Shown piece by piece: positions 21,001-22,303 of a stretch of DNA of 22,303 nucleotides (its first letter is position 1; every line of letters begins with the position of its first letter). The position numbers and the translations under genes are program-made. The stretch covers positions 1-22,303 of the forward strand of contig ATSW01001786.1 of assembly GCA_000444245.1 (NCBI GenBank), given 5' to 3'. The notes beneath the pieces are model-generated. The model ran no database searches. It saw only the letters and a program-made list of their open reading frames with translations, and was not told the DNA's origin. Origin of the DNA: Botryllus schlosseri (lineage: Eukaryota; Chordata; Ascidiacea; Stolidobranchia; Styelidae).

Positions 21001-21892
21001 AAGCAGACAACTGTTAACATTCACAAACAGAATGCAGACGATTACCAGACCAACGATCATCTTCTTCACAATCGTGACTGAAAATTGGCTGGAAGTTTGA
21101 AGACAGACTAGCCACGGAGTGATGCCTTTGCAAGTGTCCTCCCTTACCCTGATATTGCTGGTATCCAACCTTTAACATAGAAATGAAGTGTGATTACCTC
21201 GACAGCGGTGCGCCCCTCTCGGTGTGTAGTTTGAGCAAACCTGTCTCAATTGTGGCATTTCAATATCATTAACAATGACCTATCTGAACCTCTGAACATC
21301 TCATTACTTGGAAATTAAATCGGTTCTAAATGTCATTTTTTCACCGATTAAATTGATAGGTTGAATAAAAAATATCGCTGCACACTGGATGGGGCTCAAT
21401 TCCAACCAGCATAAGCCGTGCGATTCCAAATTGAAATTTAGACCAATAATGGATATAATAGTATTTACAATAGCGTATTACACTTTTCAAGGCAACTTAA
21501 AATTTAATCATTGAAAATGTCAAATTTCGAAAAGCCTATTGTACGATAAATCGACAATGTTTTACGAGAGGTCAAGCTTCAAGAAAAGTACGCCAAATGA
21601 TTTTGATGCAAACAAGGGTCATCACAGACAACATCACCCAATATGGGTTAGAACCAATTACATCTCGCGCAACTAAGCGACCAGAACGATATACTCACTG
21701 TTACGGCGTTATGGCGACGCACCAGGCTTTGCCTAGCTGTTTCAACCTCGGGTCTTTTGCCAATAATGGTAACGTTCTTCCTTGCGTTGGTCTGGCCTCG
21801 AGTACCAGTTTTAATCTCCACCTTTGGAAAGATACGGTTTATAAAAGTGTCATGATTGGCAAGGGCATACTTCGAAGTAGGATTGTGTAAGT
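1..21892 (-). CDS. PARP14-like KH/macrodomain/PARP protein, 17-exon model, partial at both ends
   Basis: A single spliced gene. Coding exons (5'->3') are 21892-21699, 19875-19627, 18220-18008, 17429-17274, 15019-14774, 13975-13799, 13356-13117, 10815-10617, 10123-9846, 9358-9256, 5191-4961, 4557-4332, 3282-3147, 1454-1303, 1122-1031, 245-103 and 44-1. All junction phases agree, and the joined frame of about 1025 codons shows no stop. Domain order: KH-like repeats (exons 1-9), one macrodomain (10-12), Pro-rich linker (13), KH-like unit (13-15), start of a PARP catalytic domain (16-17). The order matches PARP14, a mono-ADP-ribosyltransferase. The first exons lie to the right of the window. The catalytic H-Y-hydrophobic residues lie to its left. 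There is no WWE domain and only one macrodomain. No gene symbol is given because orthology to a specific vertebrate PARP cannot be shown here. Confidence 0.87.
103..245 (-). CDS. Exon 16: N-terminal part of PARP catalytic domain
   Basis: The exon is 143 bases, phase 1 in and 0 out. The acceptor is CTTTTGCACAG and the donor GAACGA/GTACTTCC. It reads (D)LPKNWIASDKKMIPVKL, then HGAEYQDIEKLFHAANKQ and FFSVER. 'LP..W' followed by 'L....(A/S)EYQ.(I/V)...F' is the start of the catalytic domain in PARP10/14/15-type enzymes. Exon 15 splices straight into it, so there is no room for the WWE domain that precedes this point in vertebrate PARP14. Confidence 0.93.
495..965 (+). repeat. Dispersed repeat R, diverged copy in intron 15
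   Basis: The segment matches the copy at 18930-19545 in order. Shared landmarks are GTCATTTCCACTAA at 740, a CCAATTGA-GTTTCAAGG block, and the end ACCCGAGTACATTGTG. A block of about 150 bases at 550-700 has no match in the other copies and may be a later insertion. No coding sequence is seen; the intron between exons 16 and 15 is otherwise featureless. Confidence 0.6.
1031..1122 (-). CDS. Exon 15: end of KH-like unit
   Basis: The exon is 92 bases, phase 2 in and 1 out. The acceptor is ACGATATTTTAG and the donor TCCACCG/GTAACTTG. It reads (Y)DAHSITIQGNIDDASKVK, then KVQEIMSGIST: the last strand ('HSITIQG') and final helix of the KH-like fold. The split Tyr codon at its start and the split Asp codon at its end join cleanly with exons 14 and 16. 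Confidence 0.88.
1190..1285 (+). repeat. Repeat R, terminal fragment in intron 14
   Basis: Its order AATCATCACTCACTACCTGA..CACGAACCATCA-like bases, then TGAGTAATCGAATCATTG, follows the right end of the copy at 19475-19530. It is only about 95 bases long and stops just before the donor of exon 14. Confidence 0.5.
1303..1454 (-). CDS. Exon 14: KH-like unit, middle
   Basis: The exon is 50 codons plus two bases, phase 0 in and 2 out. The acceptor is GGATTCTATCCAG and the donor AATA/GTAAGTGA is near-consensus. It runs AVEELQAMTDRFIKDF, IDNVAVLRISQTDLTKIEEM and HDVRVIVNKK. Exon 13 ends ..SKENLTK and this exon continues its helix with AVEELQ, which supports the direct splice across 1455-3146. The plus-strand frame at 1260-1550 is only its antisense shadow. 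Confidence 0.9.
1455..3146. other. Intron 13, mostly unassigned
   Basis: AT-rich sequence between exons 14 and 13. I found no exon that keeps phase, and exons 13 and 14 join directly. The only recognisable item is a hAT-type end at 2582-2717. Short open frames on both strands here show no domain. Confidence 0.7.
2582..2717 (-). mobile_element. hAT-type terminal fragment (CAGTGGTTCTCAACC end)
   Basis: Read on the minus strand from 2717, the sequence begins CAGTGGTTCTCAACCTTTTT and goes on to a GTGACCC motif. CAGTGGTTCTCAACC is the classic terminus of many animal hAT elements. About 60-90 bases in lies AAATTTGGTAAGC, also present at the same kind of distance in the copy at 20384-20530. No opposite end or transposase is visible, so it is a truncated or non-autonomous copy. 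Confidence 0.6.
3147..3282 (-). CDS. Exon 13: Pro-rich linker and start of a KH-like unit
   Basis: The exon is one base plus 45 codons, phase 2 in and 0 out. The acceptor is ATTGATCTTCAG and the donor ACAAAG/GTGAGATT is strong. The first two thirds are a Pro-rich disordered linker (APEPVPEPTIRANPTP, then SKPPR). The end, HAKVTVSADSKENLTK, is the first strand and helix of a KH-like unit completed in exons 14 and 15. In PARP14 a KH-like unit also lies after the last macrodomain. Confidence 0.86.
3636..3795. mobile_element. Small MITE family B, rearranged copy (two arms head to head)
   Basis: The first part (GAGGTACAGAATTTCAATAT...) is in the orientation of the copies at 15072 and 20030. The rest (TCTACTAGTTGCTGACGATT... 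to TTCATTTCAATACGAC) is in the opposite orientation, as at 5825. Two arms of the same family are therefore joined inverted, in intron 12. Confidence 0.6.
4332..4557 (-). CDS. Exon 12: macrodomain C-terminus and basic/Pro linker
   Basis: The exon has 74 complete codons, phase 1 in and 2 out. The acceptor lies after a T-run (CTTTTTTCGAG). It opens NGGWNNQDIAVAMRNAFEKF, then LKKIVVVLYGGSATALYENI, the final helix-strand-helix of the macro fold. It goes on to a linker, SPPAPALVQQKPG, and VFASIRRFFSSK. The donor CCAA/GTAAGATA overlaps an in-frame TAA. Splicing is preferred because the next exon restores a Lys codon in phase and continues the family's domain order. Confidence 0.9.
4961..5191 (-). 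CDS. Exon 11: macrodomain, central part
   Basis: The exon has 76 complete codons, phase 1/1. The acceptor is CTCTTTTGACAG. The sequence opens GPLSRYVFSEAGEYL, continues RYSDAGNLKCQNIIHVAIPK and ends GMKSIALPTIGGG. These are the 'ag.L.C..IIHva.P' and 'S-I-A-(L/F)-P-x-I-G-x-G' segments of the macro fold. GPLSR stands where many macrodomains have a GGG-V loop, and IGGG replaces the usual IGTG. The donor GGAGGAG/GTTGGGCA is weak; without splicing the frame stops two codons later. Confidence 0.92.
5269..5375 (+). mobile_element. hAT-like end, family S, copy 1
   Basis: It starts CAGTGGTTCTTA and contains GGAACCCCAAATTTTCG about 65 bases later. The segment at 16135-16233 repeats this order (ATGGTTCTTA ... 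GGAACACCAAATTTTCGCAG). CAGTGGTTCT fits a hAT terminus. No coding capacity is seen. Confidence 0.5.
5378..5741 (+). mobile_element. Penelope-like element fragment (GIY-YIG endonuclease end), dead
   Basis: The plus strand encodes YEYKCHCDCKYAGRTCRN, with a paired C-x-C and Y-x-G-R-T arrangement. Downstream in another frame come AIEKHLLDNPAC, FHLGALESTFI and LCQQKEFVYHL. This order resembles the C-terminal GIY-YIG endonuclease of Penelope-like retroelements, where 'I..HL......C', 'LE..yI' and 'L..Q' blocks follow the YxG motif. It is short, the conserved blocks lie in different frames, and no reverse transcriptase part remains. It sits in intron 10 of the PARP-like gene, on the opposite strand. 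A bacterial-type GIY-YIG gene is unlikely given the intronic context. Confidence 0.62.
5760..5934 (-). mobile_element. Small MITE family B, partial copy
   Basis: The left end ACGTCATATTTTGTGATACG matches the inverted repeat of the complete copy at 19944. It is followed by CTACTAGTTGCTGACGATTAC and GTGTCAGCCGAAAGTATTCG, and it ends AATTCTGTACCTCC. The opposite inverted repeat is missing. It follows the Penelope-like fragment directly. Confidence 0.65.
5980..6268 (-). repeat. Repeat F, copy 2 (inverted relative to 18525-18875)
   Basis: Its reverse complement reproduces the 18525-18875 copy over most of its length. Shared blocks are AACTCCGCTTCTACGG, TTGGAATTGAGT, AACAATTTCATGGGGTT, AATTTAATCACG and AACAGCCCTAATGT. 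It stops abruptly at the hAT insertion. No coding sequence. Confidence 0.75.
6269..6425. repeat. hAT subterminal TAATCG repeats, left
   Basis: Many copies of TAATCG or its complement CGATTA, often overlapping as AATCGTAATCG and as GCAATCGATTACATTC. The last phrase also occurs near the right end (about 8303-8319), so the two ends share more than the 12-base terminal repeat. These are candidate transposase-binding arrays. Confidence 0.75.
8186..8341. repeat. hAT subterminal TAATCG repeats, right
   Basis: Counterpart of the left array. AATCGTAATCGTAATCG-type runs occur at about 8222-8238 and 8261-8278, then GCAATCGATTACATTC and the terminal ACCCCATGTCTG. The same words occur in both orientations. 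Confidence 0.75.
8342..9114 (+). mobile_element. Family P element, copy 2, left end missing
   Basis: It aligns with copy 1 (15176-16018) from ACACCCTTAAAATGGC onward. Shared blocks include CAGTACATGAATAGTTGTG, GTTCTGTTTTGCGATGTCACTGTCGAACAATCATGAC, the TCAGGCC...GCGCAC internal repeats, AATTACTGGGCGCAATGGC and the right end GCATGGGAAATTACGG, followed by TA. The terminal few dozen bases on the left are absent; the hAT element abuts there. Non-coding. Confidence 0.8.
9256..9358 (-). CDS. Exon 10: macrodomain, N-terminal part
   Basis: The exon has 34 codons plus one base, phase 0 in and 1 out. The acceptor is TGTCGTATTCAG and the donor GATG/GTAGGTGT. It starts KSIGSITYEIKEGDITKVD and continues with VDVIVNTTNKSFSFDG. 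'GDIT..DVD.IVN..N' is the hallmark start of a macrodomain: the Asp and the V-N-x-x-N loop form the ADP-ribose pocket. The following intron is about 4 kb and full of mobile elements. Confidence 0.93.
9687..9832. repeat. Imperfect tandem repeat, about four units of 31-50 bases
   Basis: Units start TGCGACGTGGTATAT, TGAAACGTATATC, TGCGACGTGATATAT and TGTGACGTGGTGTAT. They are separated by AAAGTCACA or TTAGTCGCATA. The array lies in intron 9 and ends about 14 bases before the exon 9 donor region. Confidence 0.65.
9846..10123 (-). CDS. Exon 9: KH-like unit before the macrodomain
   Basis: The exon has about 92 codons, phase 1 in and 0 out. The acceptor is CAGTCAGTAG and the donor CCCAAG/GTTTGTAT. 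The peptide runs NRPLTQISKLEYLLVHM..., then KYGVYKFLKETSTSWLIEEI, then NRNCVVQIDQLP and EIYVQLPK at the donor. The layout (basic helix, KYGV..FLK, W..EEIE, hydrophobic strands) resembles the last KH-like segment that leads into a macrodomain in PARP14-type proteins. An acceptor at 10094 is possible but breaks the phase with exon 8. Confidence 0.8.
10124..10616. other. Intron 8, no recognised element
   Basis: AT-rich sequence between exons 9 and 8. I see no repeat shared with the rest of the window and no convincing open frame. Confidence 0.6.
10617..10815 (-). CDS. Exon 8: KH-like module C, short half
   Basis: The exon has 66 codons plus one base, phase 0 in and 1 out. The acceptor is TTGTCCATAG and the donor GAAG/GTAAATTC. 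It contains NKEITLIVKAPDSAFQWLEQN and GILISGKEGKVQE. It is the third copy of the short half but more diverged: the Cys of exons 4 and 6 is absent and the end is longer, hence the different donor phase. It joins exon 9 in phase, making a Glu codon across the junction. Confidence 0.8.
11185..11550 (+). repeat. Dispersed repeat R, copy in intron 7
   Basis: It opens AATCAGGTACCTGAGTGATTTGATTCGGAATC, close to CAAGTACCCGAGTGATCC at 18945. It continues with TTTTTCGACCATGCC, CAATGCTGTGGGTTGGTCATGACTTCAC and ATACGACCAATCAAAATTTAC, in the same order as the copy at 18930-19545. The right end is missing. Confidence 0.65.
11552..11705 (+). repeat. Tandem duplication, period about 78 bases
   Basis: Two adjacent units begin GGACGGATATCATAAATTGAGCTGATTC and GGGCGGAGATCATAAAGTTAGCTGATCC. 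Both continue through a TTAAAAAC block to an AATC block. They differ by many substitutions, so the duplication is not recent. Confidence 0.65.
11706..13116. other. Remainder of intron 7
   Basis: AT-rich, with several unsupported short open frames. The only assignable part is a hAT-type end reading CAGTGGTTCCCAAGC on the minus strand from 12783. Confidence 0.6.
12700..12783 (-). mobile_element. hAT-type terminal fragment (CAGTGGTTCCCAAGC end)
   Basis: Read on the minus strand from 12783, the sequence is CAGTGGTTCCCAAGCTTTTT followed by a GATGTCGAAGC stretch. This is a familiar hAT-style terminus. The length is a guess because no second end was found. Confidence 0.45.
13117..13356 (-). CDS. 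Exon 7: KH-like module C, long half
   Basis: The exon has 80 codons, phase 0/0. The acceptor is GCACCCATTCAG. It begins TQCTAQWEEQCRVKIKQYF and carries VRWVENDSSLVIVGIKSLV, matching exons 3 and 5. The donor is GAAGAG/GTGCGCTA, not ideal at +4 but at the homologous position. Reading through it would add a short tail (VRYSAWVVKSLGIG) before a stop. Confidence 0.82.
13799..13975 (-). CDS. Exon 6: KH-like module B, short half
   Basis: The exon has 59 codons, phase 0/0. The acceptor is TTTGTAACAG/CAC. It begins HKKKTVTMRYRCDNPEIVAF, parallel to exon 4, and ends TFTVHGDILE. The donor is weak (TTGGAG/GTTGCGTA), but it falls exactly where exon 4 splices and the phase fits exon 7, so I keep it. Confidence 0.82.
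13976..14773. other. Intron 5, no recognised element
   Basis: AT-rich sequence between exons 6 and 5. Two overlapping plus-strand frames at about 14582-14808 have no family features and end inside exon 5 antisense. No shared repeat was seen. Confidence 0.6.
14774..15019 (-). CDS. Exon 5: KH-like module B, long half
   Basis: The exon has 82 codons, phase 0/0. The acceptor is GTTTGACAG and the donor TTGTCG/GTGAGCGA. It carries SSKDWRANCRKDIRGIL near its start and VEWCREDSCLVVSGRKDFV, the same landmarks as exon 3. It is followed by a helix (KEVKRLTSLLYDLS) running to the donor. The longer middle section compared with exon 3 (basic, HMRKECRHSDE) is an insertion between the two conserved blocks. 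Confidence 0.85.
15070..15175 (+). mobile_element. Small MITE family B, copy split by a family P insertion (left part)
   Basis: GGAGGTACAGAATTTCAATATACAATTGAATAG to TTTTCGGCTGACCCGCAGGGGTAATGATCAGCAACTA follows the complete copy at 20030-20130. It stops at CAACTA, exactly where the family P element begins. The rest of this copy appears after it, at 16019-16064. Confidence 0.7.
15176..16018 (+). mobile_element. Family P element, copy 1, complete, 843 bp, TA target
   Basis: The ends are inverted repeats, CCGTAATTTTCC at the left and GGAAATTACGG at the right, each preceded or followed by TA. Inside both ends lies CCCATGTATAATACGCAC or its complement. It inserted into the TA of CAACTA in a family B MITE. 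TA duplication fits the Tc1/mariner-pogo group. No transposase is present. It holds a doubled CGTTAATTGGCAACACGCTT and internal TCAGGCC...GCGCAC repeats of about 51 bases. Confidence 0.82.
16019..16064 (+). mobile_element. Small MITE family B, right part after the insertion
   Basis: TAATACAAAGTTAAAAAGGACAGTGT corresponds to TAGTGGGAAATTCAAAAGAACACTGT in the complete copy. The terminal repeat that follows is badly diverged. Confidence 0.5.
16135..16233 (+). mobile_element. hAT-like end, family S, copy 2
   Basis: It parallels 5269-5375 (ATGGTTCTTAATCATGACTAACGTGTGGA... GGAACACCAAATTTTCGCAGAG). It ends where the inverted family P copy starts. Confidence 0.5.
16235..16785 (-). mobile_element. 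Family P element, copy 3, inverted, ends missing
   Basis: Its reverse complement carries the landmarks of copies 1 and 2: CCGTTTTGCGATGTCACTGTTGAAC, TGTCTCTAAACGATTGTTGG, CCAAAGCCTG and AATTACTGGGC. Both terminal repeats are absent. It contains the clearest version of the internal tandem array. Confidence 0.78.
16451..16660 (+). repeat. Internal ~51-base tandem repeats of family P
   Basis: Four to five units start GGCCTGAACAATCAGG, GGCCTAAACAGTCG, TCTGAACAATCACATC, GGCCTGAGCAATCGC and GGCCTGAACTTTCG. Each is followed by AC(A/C)GGCCTGGTGCGCA-like bases. The open frame across this stretch is a by-product of the repeat period (a multiple of three), not a gene. Confidence 0.75.
16786..17273. other. 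Left part of intron 4, no recognised element
   Basis: AT-rich and non-coding, between the family P copy and exon 4. Nothing recognisable. Confidence 0.6.
17274..17429 (-). CDS. Exon 4: KH-like module A, short half
   Basis: The exon has 52 codons, phase 0/0. The acceptor is TTTTGTTCTAG and the donor CTTGAG/GTATGCCC. It begins NRKRTVAVKFECDKYLISFM and ends HVIFQSEILE. The opening K-(K/R)-T-V-x-(V/M)-(K/R)-(F/Y)-x-C-D matches exon 6, and exon 6 ends in DILE at the same splice point. It is the second half of a KH-like module begun in exon 3. Confidence 0.85.
17430..18007. other. Intron 3, no recognised element
   Basis: AT-rich sequence with several short inverted words (for example TTTGATTTCAACG), but no shared repeat and no open frame of note. 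Confidence 0.6.
18008..18220 (-). CDS. Exon 3: KH-like module A, long half
   Basis: The exon has 71 codons, phase 0/0. The acceptor is GCTTTGTAG/ACC and the donor ATCAAG/GTAGGTCC is strong. It begins TEFWQSTVEAKLQRFF and carries VKWQDNSCLVCGVKERV. The W near the start and the 'V-x-W-x(2)-(D/N)-S-x-L-V-x(2)-G-x-K' block recur in exons 5 and 7, so this is one copy of a repeated exon. It pairs with exon 4. Confidence 0.85.
18525..18592. repeat. Imperfect hairpin at the end of repeat F
   Basis: AGTTTTTCTTTGATAGTTC-TTGGATTGTCC pairs with GGATAATCC-AAGAATTATCATCGAAAACT around a 9-base loop (TTGATCGGT), giving arms of about 30 bases. It may be the terminal foldback of the element. Confidence 0.65.
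18525..18875 (+). repeat. Repeat F, copy 1
   Basis: Same family as 5980-6268 (inverted) and, more distantly, 21335-21550. It carries AACTCCGCTTCTACGGGTTGGAATTGAG, CAACAATTTCATGGGGTTGAC, CGATTTAATCACTTGG and AACAGCCCTAATGTACAC. The ORF on the minus strand here has no support. It lies in intron 2. Confidence 0.75.
18930..19545 (+). mobile_element. Dispersed repeat R, fullest copy (hAT-like ends)
   Basis: The left end, GGCTGGGCAGAATCAAGTACCCGAGTGATCC, roughly mirrors the right end, whose complement reads CTGGGGATGATCACAATGATTTGAGTAAC. The ends are rich in GAGTA/TACTC words, a pattern seen in several non-autonomous hAT families. No clear target duplication was found. Related copies lie at 495-965, 1190-1285 and 11185-11550. 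Confidence 0.55.
19627..19875 (-). CDS. Exon 2: KH-like unit
   Basis: The exon has 83 codons, phase 0 at both ends with the chosen acceptor (TGTTCCAAG/GTTTTATCC). The donor is ACTGAT/GTGAGTGC. The peptide has an acidic, Ser-rich start (ETSSISDCSEN), then helices around LLDFVKGTEQLLKQFDGLF, then SVTVAGQATD at the donor, the usual end of a KH-like repeat in this protein. A second acceptor with a better pyrimidine run (TTCCGTTGCAG, exon start 19823) is phase 1 and would need an extra exon upstream, so the 5' border is less certain than the rest. Confidence 0.72.
19944..20178. mobile_element. Small MITE family B, complete copy
   Basis: The ends form an inverted repeat of about 30 bases with perfect core TGATGTCATATTTGGTGATA (19955-19974 and complement 20148-20167). 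The outer bases TTTTATG and CATAAAA also pair. The body carries AATATACAATTGAATAC, the AACATTTTCGG block and TGTCAGCAACTAG. At about 235 bases it is a typical MITE. I could not assign a superfamily because no clean target duplication is visible. Confidence 0.75.
20300..20392 (-). repeat. Possible tRNA-derived SINE or tRNA fossil
   Basis: On the minus strand, TGGCCTAGTGGTTAACCGAC resembles a tRNA A box and D loop. About 40 bases later GATCCCACTGATGCCG resembles what follows a B box, but the GGTTCGA core is eroded. No poly(A) or LINE-like tail was identified. Confidence 0.35.
20384..20530 (+). mobile_element. hAT-type terminal fragment, related to 2582-2717
   Basis: It starts CAGTGGTTCATTCTCC and has AAATTTGGTAAGC about 100 bases in, like the copy at 2582-2717 read on the minus strand. 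It overlaps the tRNA-like stretch by a few bases, so one of the two borders is wrong. Confidence 0.45.
20531..21334. other. Middle of intron 1, unassigned
   Basis: Non-coding. Two short minus-strand open frames (20754-20936, 20983-21168) lack domains. A candidate 43-base exon at 21198-21240 was considered and not adopted. Confidence 0.55.
21335..21550 (-). repeat. Repeat F, diverged copy 3
   Basis: CCGATTAAATTGATAGGTTG parallels GTGATTAAATTGTTAGGTTG at 6036. CTCAATTCCAACC and CAAGGCAACTT-AAAATTTAATCA blocks follow. It is clearly older or more rearranged than the other two copies. Confidence 0.5.
21699..21892 (-). CDS. Exon 1 of model: KH-like unit
   Basis: The exon has 64 codons, with phase 1 at its start and phase 0 at its end. 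The acceptor reads CCTGTGAAG and the donor is ACA/GTGAGTAT. The peptide contains FINRIFPKVEIKTG followed by NVTIIGKRPEVETARQSL. This is the helix-strand-'V-x-I-x-G-x'-helix ending of a type I KH fold. The GXXG loop expected before FINRIF is replaced by ANHD, so canonical RNA binding is doubtful. The phase-1 start requires another exon upstream; I found no convincing one in 21893-22303. Confidence 0.72.
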
Positions 21893-22303
21893 CTTCACAG
21901 GAAATGGACTTATTTTCAATGGCCAAATGATGTCAAAATACAGCCGAATTTAGGTCTAATGAAGATACCCCCAACATTTGCTTGAACCAAGACAAATTAT
22001 GGTCTCACTGTAAAAAACATCGCAGAGATTTCTGTAACTTTTTGCCTCGCTTAATACACTGTTGCTTGTCTACAAGCATTTCACAGCAACATGTTAAACA
22101 TACCCACTGCAAAAATTTGCCAGTGAAAAAGAGAAATTAGCAACCCTTATCAGACTAATGAAGGTCGAGAAATGATCATGTTGATCCATCGAAATCATAT
22201 TTCCAAACACCCATTTCTAACGCATTTTGGAACGTCAGCCACAGAGGTTATTAGTACCGAAAGAAGCAGGTATACGGAATTGAGCAGATGTATATATATA
22301 TAT
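21893..22303. other. Right edge: intron upstream of exon 1, ends in (AT)n
   Basis: No exon in the required phase could be seen. The last 15 bases are a TA dinucleotide run. Confidence 0.6.

Noticed and set aside
20983-21168. Small hydrophobic protein (VGLVIVCILF segment)
   Set aside because: A single chance hydrophobic run in an AT-rich intron, with no signal-peptide context or support from neighbours.
21198-21240. A 43-base exon between exons 1 and 2
   Set aside because: Its phases (0 to 1) would fit the alternative exon 2 start at 19823, but the peptide has no resemblance to the array. An in-phase direct join to 19875 exists.

Overview
The window is animal (metazoan) genomic DNA. It holds short coding exons with GT/AG boundaries, AT-rich introns and many non-autonomous DNA transposons. 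The dense DNA transposons and the gene family fit a marine invertebrate, but the sequence does not fix the phylum. I see no bacterial-type genes, rRNA, CRISPR array or certain tRNA gene.

One gene explains essentially all the coding signal. It lies on the minus strand and runs through the whole window, open at both ends. I could assemble 17 exons (5'->3': 21892-21699, 19875-19627, 18220-18008, 17429-17274, 15019-14774, 13975-13799, 13356-13117, 10815-10617, 10123-9846, 9358-9256, 5191-4961, 4557-4332, 3282-3147, 1454-1303, 1122-1031, 245-103, 44-1). Reading phases match at every junction, giving about 1025 codons. The domain order is a run of KH-like repeats, one macrodomain split over three exons, a Pro-rich linker, another KH-like unit, then the start of a PARP catalytic domain that leaves the window at its left edge. 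This is a PARP14-type (macro-PARP) ADP-ribosyltransferase. It differs from human PARP14 in having one visible macrodomain instead of three and no WWE exon before the catalytic domain.

The introns are a transposon graveyard. Intron 10 (5192-9255), which cuts the macrodomain, holds a hAT-like end, a dead Penelope-like fragment with GIY-YIG endonuclease motifs, a small MITE, a repeat also found inverted at 18525, a 2073-bp non-autonomous hAT element with a perfect 12-bp inverted repeat and an 8-bp target duplication (6269-8341), and a Tc1/mariner-pogo-like element. Intron 4 (15020-17273) holds a small MITE split by a TA-flanked 843-bp element, a second hAT-like end and an inverted third copy of the 843-bp family. 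Other introns carry copies of a CTGGGC-ended repeat, short tandem repeats and a possible tRNA-derived SINE.

How it fits together: the KH-like units would bind nucleic acid or protein, the macrodomain would bind or process ADP-ribose, and the C-terminal domain would transfer ADP-ribose. In vertebrates this family is linked to interferon and antiviral responses; that role is inference for this organism. Exon calls rest on reading both strands by eye and matching phases, not on transcript data.
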